Positions 36,196 through 45,100 of a DNA stretch of 50,852 nt are shown piece by piece. Location: the NCBI GenBank assembly GCA_018434075.1, contig JAHDQA010000037.1, positions 1 through 50,852 on the forward strand, given 5' to 3'. The stretch comes from Tissierellaceae bacterium (lineage in GTDB: Bacteria > Bacillota > Clostridia > Tissierellales > Tissierellaceae). Both the position numbers and the translations under genes were made by a program. Positions within the stretch are counted from its first letter, which is position 1, and every line of letters begins with the position of its first letter. Below the pieces are notes generated by a model, which ran no database searches, was not told the origin of the DNA, and was given only the letters and a program-made list of their open reading frames with translations.

Positions 36196-37069
36196 TAAGA
36201 GAAAAATTATAAAAATATTACTAGTACTTGCAATAACAAGCATGATTGGGATAAACTTTGTTACCACTGTCTTTGCTTCAGATATTAGTGGAGAACTTGA
36301 AAGAGAGTTTGTAATTGATGTTAATAGTCCTGAATCTGCAAAGGACAAGGAGGACAACATCATAGTTGATGTAAATAAACCTTCACTCAATCCAGCGGAA
36401 ACAGGGAATGGATTTGTGGTAGATGTAAATAAGCCTAAAGAGGAATCTACTATAACAAAGGAAAATCCTTATGAACCGTCAGACCCTAGTCAAGCAAGAG
36501 GGACTATTACAGAATCTGTTGGGGTAGATAATAAAGAATATCCTAGGAGAAGTGAGGTAGCAGATGTTAGAGAGGAAGCTAGCGGTGGTCAGATGAGGGA
36601 AAGACCAAAAGCTGATGCTAGAGAATTCCTTACTTTTCAAACAAAAAGTGGCAAGGTATTCCATCTGATTATTAACCACGACCAGCCTGATTCTAATGTT
36701 CAACTGTTAACTGAGGTATCTGAACAAGATTTACTAAATATGATAGAGCAAGATGAAGAAAGAAATGGCATATCTAAAGTCAAGGAGGAACCTAAAAAAG
36801 AAGTAGTAAAAAAAGAAGAGCCTGAAATAGAGGAACCTGAGAAGGAAGATTCTAAAGGTTCTTTTTTAATTGTTCTACTTATCCTAGTGGGAGTAGGTGG
36901 TGCTGGATATTACTTTAAGTTTGTAAAATCTAAGGAAGATGGATTTGATGATTTTGAAGATGATGAGATTCCAAATGATGATGATTTTTTCAGCAATAAT
37001 GATGAAGAGATAAATCATGGTGAAGTAGAAGATGAAGATACTGAATATACAAAGGAGGATTTGATTTAA
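36179..37069 (+). CDS. DUF4366 (CD1107-family) secreted, membrane-anchored protein
   Basis: 296 residues: an N-terminal signal (KIIKILLVLAITSMIGINFVTTVFA, cleavage near FAS-D), then three short repeats xVxDVNxP (FVIDVNSP, IIVDVNKP, FVVDVNKP), a conserved domain (REFLTFQTKSGKVFHLIINHDQPDSNVQLLTEVSEQDLLNMIE), a Glu/Lys/Pro-rich stalk, a membrane helix (FLIVLLILVGVGGAGYYF) and an acidic cytoplasmic tail. A cell-surface part of the mating apparatus is likely. It overlaps the genes on both sides (17 bp and 1 bp), so expression is coupled to DUF4315 and the von Willebrand A protein. Confidence 0.85.
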   Translation: MEKNNDKRKIIKILLVLAITSMIGINFVTTVFASDISGELEREFVIDVNSPESAKDKEDNIIVDVNKPSLNPAETGNGFVVDVNKPKEESTITKENPYEPSDPSQARGTITESVGVDNKEYPRRSEVADVREEASGGQMRERPKADAREFLTFQTKSGKVFHLIINHDQPDSNVQLLTEVSEQDLLNMIEQDEERNGISKVKEEPKKEVVKKEEPEIEEPEKEDSKGSFLIVLLILVGVGGAGYYFKFVKSKEDGFDDFEDDEIPNDDDFFSNNDEEINHGEVEDEDTEYTKEDLI

Positions 37070-39387
37070 TGGGTAAAAGAACAGGACTATTTAAAAAAAT
37101 ACTAGCAGGAGTGCTTAGTTTCTCTATAATGTTTGGGGCAGTAACTCCTGTATTGGCAAGTGAGAAAGAGGATAAGACAGGTTATGATGTTGATATGACT
37201 ATTGTAGTTGATATTTCAGGTTCAATGAGTGGAACTAAAATGACAAAGGCTAAAAATTCAGCTAAAGATATGGCAAAGGCTATATGGAAGGAACAAGAAT
37301 CCTATGATATTAATACAAATATAGCACTTATTAGCTTTGAGTCTAATGTAATCCATCACAAAAATGATGGAGCAGACTTTTTCCGGAAAAAAGATGAGGA
37401 CAAGCTCTTCAGTGCTATTGATGGTCTGTCTGCGAAGAATATGACCTTTACACAAGGAGGTATTCATGAAGCAAGAATGATTTTTAAAAACTCTACTGGA
37501 GATAAAAAAATCATAGTCCTTCTTTCAGATGGAGAAGCAAACCGTATTTATGAACCAAAGATTGACCTTGATGATTATATGAACAATAACAAAGAGGTTC
37601 TTGAAGGAAGTTTCTATTATGATAAAGCAGGACAAGACACCACTACTAGCAAGGGTAAGTTTTGTGCCCTAGCAGAAGCTAATCTTGCAAAAAGTGATAA
37701 TATTGATGTTCTTGATATTTACACAGTCGCAGTTGATTGTAATGAACAAGCAAAAGAGTTTTTAAAAGAAGTAGCAAGTGGAGAAGATAAGTTTAAGGAT
37801 TCAGATACAGATGACCTAGAAGATACTTTCAAAGATCTAACTGATGAAATAAAAGCTAATATAGAAAAAGAAAAACTAGAAAAAGAACTTGAAGATCTAA
37901 ATAATAGGATTGATGAACTTGACAGAGAAAAATCAGAACTTGAAAAAGAGTTTGCTGAAGAAAGAGAGCAGGCAGCTAAGGATAAGGAGGAATTTAACAA
38001 GGAAATTAATGACTTAAAAGACAAAATTGATAAACTTGGAGAAGCTAAGGATAAATTAGAACAAGACTTAGCTGATGAGAAGGAAAAATCAGAAGAAGAT
38101 AAAAAGGCTCTTGAAAAAGAAATAGAAGATCTAAAGCAAAAAACTGATGAACTAAATGAATCTAAAGAAAATCTAGAAAAAGAGATGGAAGACATAATAA
38201 ATAAAATGGAGGAAGATAAAAAAGAACTAGAAAATGAGATTTCAGAATTAGATAAGAATATTGAGGATTTAAGGAAAGAAAAGGATTCGGTAGAAGAAGA
38301 ACTTAATAAGAAAATTGAAGAACTGGAGGATAAACTTAACCAGGAAAAGGCTGAGTATGAGAAGGATAAGGAAGAACTTGATAACAAGATTTCTGACCTT
38401 AATGATAAGTTAGACCAATTAAATAAGGAAAAAACAGAAATTGAAAATCAGCTTGAAAAAGAAAAAGAGGAATCTAAGGCAGAAAGAGATCAACTGAAAG
38501 AAAATATTGATGACTTAGATAAAAAGATTGATGAAATAAATAAAGAAAAGGCAGAATTTGAAAAAGAACTGGCTGATGAAAAGAATAAGACAAAGGAGGA
38601 AAGGGAAAAGCTTAAGGATGAGATTAACGAGTTAAATAATGATTTAGATTTAATAAATAAGGAAAAAGAAAGGCTAGAGGATAAACTAAATCAGGCAATA
38701 GAAATCTTTGATAAAAAGGTAGATAAACTAGAAGATGATATTGAACAATTATCTAAAGATAAAGACTTGCTTGAAGCAGATTTAAGAAAAGAAATAGATA
38801 AGATGAATAAAGAAATAGAAGCATTGAAAAAAGCAAAAGAAGAGATGGAAAAAGAACTAGAAAATCAAAAAAATCAGTCAGTTAAGGATAAGGAAAAGTT
38901 AAATAATGAGATAAATAAACTTGATGATAAGATTTATAATCTTAGTAAAGAAAAGGATAAGCTTGAAAAAGACAATGAGAAATATAAGGAAAAATTTGAA
39001 AACCTTGAAGATGATGTAAAGGATTTAAGAGAAAATCTTGAAAGAGAAAAGGATAAAAATAATTTAAAAGATATGAATCTACCTGAAGGTGTTAAAGTCA
39101 ATCAATGGTATCCCGAAAAATTTGTAACTTTACCTGATAAGAAGACTTATGATGATGGTGAAGATATTGATATGGCTGGAATGAAGATGAGATTTACTCG
39201 TGTAATAAAGAGTAATGGAAAGTATATGAGAGAAACAGAAGATGTTGATTATAGGGACTTTAAGAATGGTTATAGGGGATGGGATTTTAATTTAAAAACT
39301 AAAACTGCAAAATATGAGGAGAGTACTAATGGAAAGATGAAGATTGTATTTACATTCGCACTAAAAAATCCTAATCAGTCCTGGTAA
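37069..39387 (+). CDS. Secreted von Willebrand factor A domain protein with long coiled coil
   Basis: 772 residues. A signal peptide (FKKILAGVLSFSIMFGAVTPVLA) is followed by a VWA domain (about 40-255) with the MIDAS motif DISGS and the conserved FTQGGIHEARMIF and IIVLLSDGEANR segments. Then comes an uninterrupted coiled coil (about 265-665) built from 39-residue repeats, and a C-terminal domain (EGVKVNQWYPEKFVTLPDKKTYDDGEDIDMAGM...FALKNPNQSW). There is no LPXTG or other anchor, so it is secreted or held non-covalently. Its start overlaps the DUF4366 stop by one base, so it belongs to the transfer operon. An adhesin that holds donor and recipient together is a reasonable but unproven role. 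Confidence 0.85.
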   Translation: MGKRTGLFKKILAGVLSFSIMFGAVTPVLASEKEDKTGYDVDMTIVVDISGSMSGTKMTKAKNSAKDMAKAIWKEQESYDINTNIALISFESNVIHHKNDGADFFRKKDEDKLFSAIDGLSAKNMTFTQGGIHEARMIFKNSTGDKKIIVLLSDGEANRIYEPKIDLDDYMNNNKEVLEGSFYYDKAGQDTTTSKGKFCALAEANLAKSDNIDVLDIYTVAVDCNEQAKEFLKEVASGEDKFKDSDTDDLEDTFKDLTDEIKANIEKEKLEKELEDLNNRIDELDREKSELEKEFAEEREQAAKDKEEFNKEINDLKDKIDKLGEAKDKLEQDLADEKEKSEEDKKALEKEIEDLKQKTDELNESKENLEKEMEDIINKMEEDKKELENEISELDKNIEDLRKEKDSVEEELNKKIEELEDKLNQEKAEYEKDKEELDNKISDLNDKLDQLNKEKTEIENQLEKEKEESKAERDQLKENIDDLDKKIDEINKEKAEFEKELADEKNKTKEEREKLKDEINELNNDLDLINKEKERLEDKLNQAIEIFDKKVDKLEDDIEQLSKDKDLLEADLRKEIDKMNKEIEALKKAKEEMEKELENQKNQSVKDKEKLNNEINKLDDKIYNLSKEKDKLEKDNEKYKEKFENLEDDVKDLRENLEREKDKNNLKDMNLPEGVKVNQWYPEKFVTLPDKKTYDDGEDIDMAGMKMRFTRVIKSNGKYMRETEDVDYRDFKNGYRGWDFNLKTKTAKYEESTNGKMKIVFTFALKNPNQSW
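37864..38715 (+). repeat. Degenerate 117-bp (39-residue) tandem repeats in the coiled coil
   Basis: Units start at residues 266, 305, 344, 383, 433, 472 and 511. Six are 39 residues; the fourth has an extra 11 residues (one hendecad). The common plan is EK-x-L-x-(N/E)-x-I-x-(D/E)-L ... L-x-K-E-K-x-x-(I/L)-E-x-x-L. Units are diverged at base level, so they are old duplications rather than a recent expansion. Confidence 0.75.
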
Positions 39388-39408
39388 AAACAAGATAAAT
39401 AGATAATG

Positions 39409-39452
39409 ATAGCGGCTCGGATAAGTAATTATATCTGAGTCGCTATTTTTTT
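39409..39452 (+). terminator. Stem-loop terminator T3 between the VWA gene and topB
   Basis: ATAGCGGCTCGGATA (39409-39423) pairs over 15 bp, with two G-U pairs, with TATCTGAGTCGCTAT (39432-39446), then T7. It closes the secretion operon and precedes the DNA-processing genes. It resembles T1 and T2. Confidence 0.88.
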
Positions 39453-39479
39453 GTCTAAAAATGAAATGGAGGAAATAAA

Positions 39480-41177
39480 TTGAAATTAGTAATAGCAGAA
39501 AAACCAAGTGTAGCAATGAGTATTGCCAAGGTCATAGGTGCAAATTCAAGAAAAGATGGATACCTTGAAGGAAATAATTATATAGTTAGCTGGTGCATAG
39601 GTCATCTAATTAGAATGAGTAGTCCAGAGAGTTATGATGGAAGATATAAAAGATGGAATATAGCAGACCTTCCTATATTTCCTGATAACTACCAATATGA
39701 AGTTTCAAAATATACTAAGAAGCAGTATAGCATTTTAAAAAAATTGCTAATAGATAAAAGAGTTGTAGAGGTTATAAATGCTTGTGATGCAGCGAGAGAG
39801 GGAGAGCTTATTTTCAGGCTTGTTTATAACCAGGCAAGATGTAAAAAACCTATGAAAAGACTTTGGATTTCATCAATGGAAGATAAGGCTATAAAAAAAG
39901 GTTTTAGTAATCTTAAAGACGGTAGAGAATATGAAAATTTATATCGATCAGCTTTGGCAAGAGGACAGGCTGACTGGCTAGTAGGCATGAATCTTTCTAG
40001 ATATTACTCTTGCCTTCATAGTAACAATTATTCAGTAGGTAGGGTACAAACACCTACATTAGCAATGATTGTAGATAGGGATAAGGCTATAAGAAACTTT
40101 AAAAAAGAGAAGTATTATACTGTTGAGATAAGTGCAAAAGATATTAACCTTGAAACATCAAGGATTAATGAAGAAAAAAAGGCTAAGAAGTTACTTTCAT
40201 CTATTCCTAAAACTGTTGAAATAAAGGAAAAAGAAAATAATAGTAAGATTACAAGACCCGATAAGCTTCTTGACTTAACAACACTTCAAAGAGAATGTAA
40301 TAAGTATTTTGGATATAGTGCAAAACAAACACTTGATTATGCACAAAGCCTTTATGAAAAGAAACTTATAACCTATCCAAGGACAGATAGTAGGTTTCTT
40401 ACTGATGATATGTTTGATAATGTAAAAAAATATGTAGATTCCTTTGGTAATGACTTTGATGATAAGAATTTTAAAAGTATTTTTAATTCTAAGAAAGTCG
40501 AAGATCACCATGCCATAATTCCAACAAATGCTTCTCTTGATTTTGATACTTCAAGCTTACAAAGGTCAGAAGAAAAAGTATTTGAACTGATAAAAGTAAA
40601 GCTTTTAGCAGCAAGATCAGGAAATTTGGTTATTGAAAATACTAAGATTATATGCAATATAGAAGGCAGTGAATTTACCAGCAGAGGAACAGTAGTAATA
40701 GATGAAGGCTATACTAAATATCTTACTTCTTATATGAAGAAAAAAGAAGATAAGTTTCTTCCAAAGCTAGATAAGGGTGACAAGCTTAAGGTTGAGGGTA
40801 AGAAAATAAATGTAAAATATACGAGTCCACCAAACGTTTATTCAGAAGATACCCTACTTAAAGATATGGAGCTTGCTGGTAAAGATGCAAAACAAGATGT
40901 AGACATAATTACTAAAGGATTAGGGACACCTGCAACTAGGGCGGGAATAATTGAAAATCTTATTCAAAAAGGGCTTGTAAAAAGAGATGAAAGGAAACTT
41001 ATTTCAACAGAGAAGGGGGAGCAGTTAGTATCCTTAGTAGCAGACTTCCTTAGAAGTCCAAATACAACAGTAGATTGGGAAGTGAAACTTTATGAAATCT
41101 CAGAGGGAAAAGCTGATTTAAAGGATTTTATAGGAGATGTAGAAAAAAGAATAAGGGAAGTTATTTCACAAAAATGA
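39480..41177 (+). CDS. topB: DNA topoisomerase III
   Basis: 565-residue type IA topoisomerase. The Toprim domain starts the protein (KLVIAEKPSVAMSIAKVIGA; NACDAAREGELIFRLVYNQA; SSMEDKAIKKGF), followed by the central domain with VGRVQTPTLAMIVDRD and the active-site Y299 in LITYPRTDSRFL. The C-terminal part has EDHHAIIPTN and GLGTPATRAGIIENLI. There are no C-terminal zinc fingers, so it is short compared with bacterial TopB (650-700). Relaxing single-stranded crossings during transfer or circle replication is its likely job. The TTG start follows GGAGG by seven bases; its stop overlaps the methylase start (ATGA). Confidence 0.93.
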   Translation: MKLVIAEKPSVAMSIAKVIGANSRKDGYLEGNNYIVSWCIGHLIRMSSPESYDGRYKRWNIADLPIFPDNYQYEVSKYTKKQYSILKKLLIDKRVVEVINACDAAREGELIFRLVYNQARCKKPMKRLWISSMEDKAIKKGFSNLKDGREYENLYRSALARGQADWLVGMNLSRYYSCLHSNNYSVGRVQTPTLAMIVDRDKAIRNFKKEKYYTVEISAKDINLETSRINEEKKAKKLLSSIPKTVEIKEKENNSKITRPDKLLDLTTLQRECNKYFGYSAKQTLDYAQSLYEKKLITYPRTDSRFLTDDMFDNVKKYVDSFGNDFDDKNFKSIFNSKKVEDHHAIIPTNASLDFDTSSLQRSEEKVFELIKVKLLAARSGNLVIENTKIICNIEGSEFTSRGTVVIDEGYTKYLTSYMKKKEDKFLPKLDKGDKLKVEGKKINVKYTSPPNVYSEDTLLKDMELAGKDAKQDVDIITKGLGTPATRAGIIENLIQKGLVKRDERKLISTEKGEQLVSLVADFLRSPNTTVDWEVKLYEISEGKADLKDFIGDVEKRIREVISQK

Positions 41178-42130
41178 AAGTGGTAGAGCTTTTCGGTGGT
41201 ATAGGTGCTATAAGGAAGGCTTATATCAATAGTAAAATTCCCTTTGAGATAGTAGATTATGTTGAAATAGATAAGAACTGTGTTAAGAGTTATAATGCAC
41301 TTTTCAATGAAAACTATGAGCCACTAAGCGTATGCAATTATAGTCTTCCAGATAAAAAAATTGATTTACTAATGCATGGTAGTCCCTGCCAGGATTTTTC
41401 TAGGATAGGAGAAAAACTTGGTGGGAAAAAAGGAAGTGGAACAAGGAGCAGTCTATTATTTGAAACAATAAGGATAATAGAGGAAAGACAAGACAAGCCT
41501 AGATGGGTAATATGGGAAAATGTTAAGGGAGTTCTTGATAGAAAAATGAGAGCTTCCTTTTTTTATTATCTTGAAGAAATGGAAAGGCTAGGTTATGAAA
41601 CAAAATATGAGATTCTTAATTCAATAAATTTTGGGATACCGCAAAAAAGAGAAAGGATTTTTGCTATTAGCTATCTAGGCAAAAATCCTTTTAAATTTGA
41701 AAACCTAAAACACAAGGAAACCAAACATTTATCAGATTTCCTTGAAAAAGATGTAATGAAGACTTATGGAGATATATTTTTAGTCAAGCAGCCTTCAATG
41801 TTAAAAATACTCTATGATCCAGAATATAAGCCAAAATTTCAAGGAAGACTTCAAGTAATAGAAGACTTTTGCTACACCATATCTACTAAGCAAGTAAGAG
41901 TCCCTAACTCTGGAATACTTGCTATAGGTGATAACAGGTATAGGTATCTTACTGAAAGAGAATGTTTTAGGTTGATGGGATTTGATGATAGTGATTTTGA
42001 TAAGCTTATTAAGATTTTTCCAAGAAGAAAAAACTGTATGTCAAGTATTCTATATAAACAGGCAGGCAACAGTATAGTGGTTAATGTCCTTGAAGAGATA
42101 GTAAAGGAAATCCAAAATTGTAGCTTATAA
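41174..42130 (+). CDS. DNA (cytosine-5) methyltransferase
   Basis: 318-residue C5 methylase, probably an orphan enzyme that protects the element against restriction after transfer. Motif I is VVELFGGIGAIRKAY, the catalytic loop HGSPCQDFSRIG has nucleophile C72, then IWENVKGVL (ENV motif), GIPQKRERIFAISYL (QRR-like) and a C-terminal KQAGNSIVVNVLEEIVKEI motif. The target recognition part is short. No restriction endonuclease gene is adjacent. It is translationally coupled to topB by a 4-bp overlap. Confidence 0.93.
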   Translation: MKVVELFGGIGAIRKAYINSKIPFEIVDYVEIDKNCVKSYNALFNENYEPLSVCNYSLPDKKIDLLMHGSPCQDFSRIGEKLGGKKGSGTRSSLLFETIRIIEERQDKPRWVIWENVKGVLDRKMRASFFYYLEEMERLGYETKYEILNSINFGIPQKRERIFAISYLGKNPFKFENLKHKETKHLSDFLEKDVMKTYGDIFLVKQPSMLKILYDPEYKPKFQGRLQVIEDFCYTISTKQVRVPNSGILAIGDNRYRYLTERECFRLMGFDDSDFDKLIKIFPRRKNCMSSILYKQAGNSIVVNVLEEIVKEIQNCSL

Positions 42131-42137
42131 GTTTATA

Positions 42138-42171
42138 AAGATGGGTGATGGAGTAAAATCCATAACCCTTT
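42138..42171 (+). promoter_or_regulatory. Stem-loop between the C5 methylase and the giant helicase gene
   Basis: AAAG..GGGTGATGGA and TCCATAACCC.TTT pair around a GTAAAA loop with one internal mismatch, followed by TTTAATT. It may be a weak terminator or an RNA-stability hairpin 24 bp before the next ATG. Confidence 0.5.
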
Positions 42172-42195
42172 AATTATGCAAGGAGGAGAAAAAGC

Positions 42196-45100
42196 ATGAG
42201 AATAAATGATTTTGAACATTTGATACAAGACATCAAGGCAAAAGTTCTCTCTAATAGTGATGAATATATTTCACTTATGAAAACTATTGGAAACAATTAT
42301 AAATATGATTTTACTAGTCAGCTTAGTATCTATGATAAGAATACTAGTGCAAGAGCCTGTGGAGAATTTGATTTTTGGAGAAGGAAATTTAATAGAACTG
42401 TAAAGCGTGGCGAAAGAGGAATCCCCATATATAAGAATTATGGAGAATATGGCAAAGTAACCTACATCTTTGATCTCAGCCAAACAGTATCAATGACAAG
42501 AGCTACAAATCAAGTAGAATTATGGGAATTAACCAATGGGGAAGATAGCCTAAGGGGAGTTCTTGAATTTAATGGAGCTTTTAGAGAAGATGAAACTGAA
42601 AATATGACAATAGATGAAATTCTTGAAAGTATTGCATATATGGAAGTAATCAACAAGGGTAACTATCTTTTAAATGAACTTAAGATAGCTCCTAATTATA
42701 GAAAGATCTTTAATGATTTTCTTATAGAGTCCTTAAGAATAGGATATGCTGCAAGGCTTGATATAAATTATGAAGCTGATAGAAACAAGATTAATGATAT
42801 CCTTGGAAGTCTTGATGAAATTTCACTAACAATAGTAGGTAATGAACTAAATTTAATGGTGGCAAACATCCTTGAAAGAACAGTAGCTATAGATAAAGAG
42901 ATTGATAAAAATAAGGTGCTGACAAAAGGAGTAATTGAGCGGTACAATGAAAATAGAGAAATAACAGATAAGGAAGAAAAAATAGGAGGGATAGATGATG
43001 AGTTTCGAGGAAATGTTGGAAGAATATCTGATGGAAGAGAAGGTAGAGAACGAGTATCAGATGATATTTGGGGAATGCGAGACATCGGAAGAGATAACCT
43101 TGAAGATGAAGGAAGTAACAGAGAAAGTTCTAATGAAGGATCAGACACACCTGACTCACAGATTCGCCCAGGCGAGACTGAACTTCATGGTAGAGGAGAA
43201 AGAGAGATTATTCCAAGAGATGTTCCTGGAGAAAAGTCTTATGAAGCATCTTCTAGAAGTGGAAGAGACAGCCAAGAGGTTCATGGAGATGGAGAAATCG
43301 AGGATGATGGAAAGCTTTGGGCTGACAGAGGAACTGAAGGCAGAAGATTGGATGAAGTGGACAGGTCTTATGGAGAACTTGAATCACGAGTTGAGGGAGA
43401 TGGCAATGAAGGAGTACGTTTACAATTAGATGAAGAAATAAGCATAGATGAGGATCAGGGAGTGGATGATGAATCTGCTTCCTTTTTTGTTCCAGAATAC
43501 TATTCAAAAGCTAATCCTCAAGAACTTATGAATGAAGAAATATTAGAAAATGTTCCTAGATTAGGAGAAACTGAAGAAATATCTGCAGCAGATAAAACAG
43601 TTCATGCAGCATATATTATTCCATTTAGAAGTAATTGGACCTGGTATTTGACAGAGTATGATCCTGAAACAGAAGATGCTTATGGTCTTGTAGCAGGTCT
43701 TGAACCAGAATGGGGCTACTTTAATCTTAAGGAACTAAGGGAAATTGGAGCAGAAAGACTTGTTCTTGAAGATTTTCCTAAAACATTTAAGGAATTAAGG
43801 AATAGTGAACTTAAAAAACAATTAAGCGAAGAAGAAATTCATAGAGTATTCTTTGGAGAACTTGATGATTTTACAAGAAATGAAGTTTCACAAGAGGTAG
43901 ACCCAGAAATTCTTTTTATGCAAGGGGAAGAACAAATAGATGAAGAACTTATTGCAGCTAAAGTAGGTACAGAATTTATTATAATTCCAAAAAGCAATCT
44001 TAATCATATAGAACTTGATAAAGATGAAAGACAGGTTTTAGTTGATGGTGTAGAATATCAACTTTATAAGGGTAAAAACTTTGAAGACTCAAGAGAAATA
44101 GAGCTTTTTATGGATGAAGAAGGTTATAAAACCTATAAAATAAATGATTATCTTATAGATTTAAAAGACCAAGAGTTAAATAGAGAGCCTATTACTAGGG
44201 ATAATGTTATAAAAATATGGGACAATCCTTTTATTATTACAAGTGTAAGAGAAGATATGCTTCTTATAGAAATGCTTCCTTATGAATTGAAAGATGAATA
44301 TATTATTGATGCAAGACAGGTAAGAAGGCTTCAATTTGAAAGCATAGATGAATTTAATGAGTTTATTTATACTACTGAACTTTATGACTTTGATGAAGAA
44401 AAAGCTAAAGAAGATGAACAAATGACTTTTCCTTTTGGAGGTTTTGAAGATATAGAAGATAGACAAGAAGACGAAAGAGAAACCCCTAAGATTGAAAATT
44501 TTGTTATTACTGATGAAATTATTCCTGAAAGCCTTCCACCACAAGAAAGGCTGGAGAATAATATTAATGCTATAAAAGTCCTTAAAACTTTGGAAAAAGA
44601 AAATAGGGAAGCAAATAGAGAAGAACAAGAAATTCTTGCTAAGTATGTAGGCTGGGGTGGTCTATCAGAGGTATTTGATGAAAGTAAAACAGGACAATGG
44701 GAAAGGGCAAGGAACTTTCTTAAAGAAAACCTTAGTCTAAGTGAATATGAGGACTGTGAAGAATCTACACTTACGGCTTTTTATACTCCTAAAACAGTTA
44801 TTGATGGAATCTATCAAGCACTTGAAAACATGGGATTTGAAAATGGGAATATACTTGAGCCTTCATGTGGAGTTGGTAGCTTTATGGGAAGCCTTCCTGA
44901 AAGCATGAAGAAATCAAAGGTTTATGGTGTAGAGCTCGATAGTATATCAGGCAATATAGCAAGAAAATTATATCCCGAAAACAATGTACAGGTTAAGGGA
45001 TTTGAGGAAACCTCATTTTCCAATAACTTTTTTGATGTGGCAATTGGCAATGTTCCATTTGGAGAATTTAAAGTAAATGATAGATTATATGACAAGAACA

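Noticed and set aside
37719-38387. 222-codon minus-strand frame rich in Ser and Phe opposite the VWA coiled coil
   Set aside because: It is the mirror of Lys/Glu/Asp codons on the plus strand (TTT, TCT); no ribosome site and no family resemblance.
43253-43507. Minus-strand frame in the TnpV/helicase overlap
   Set aside because: His/Leu/Pro-rich shadow with no ribosome site. Only the plus-strand alternate frame shows a site and family match.
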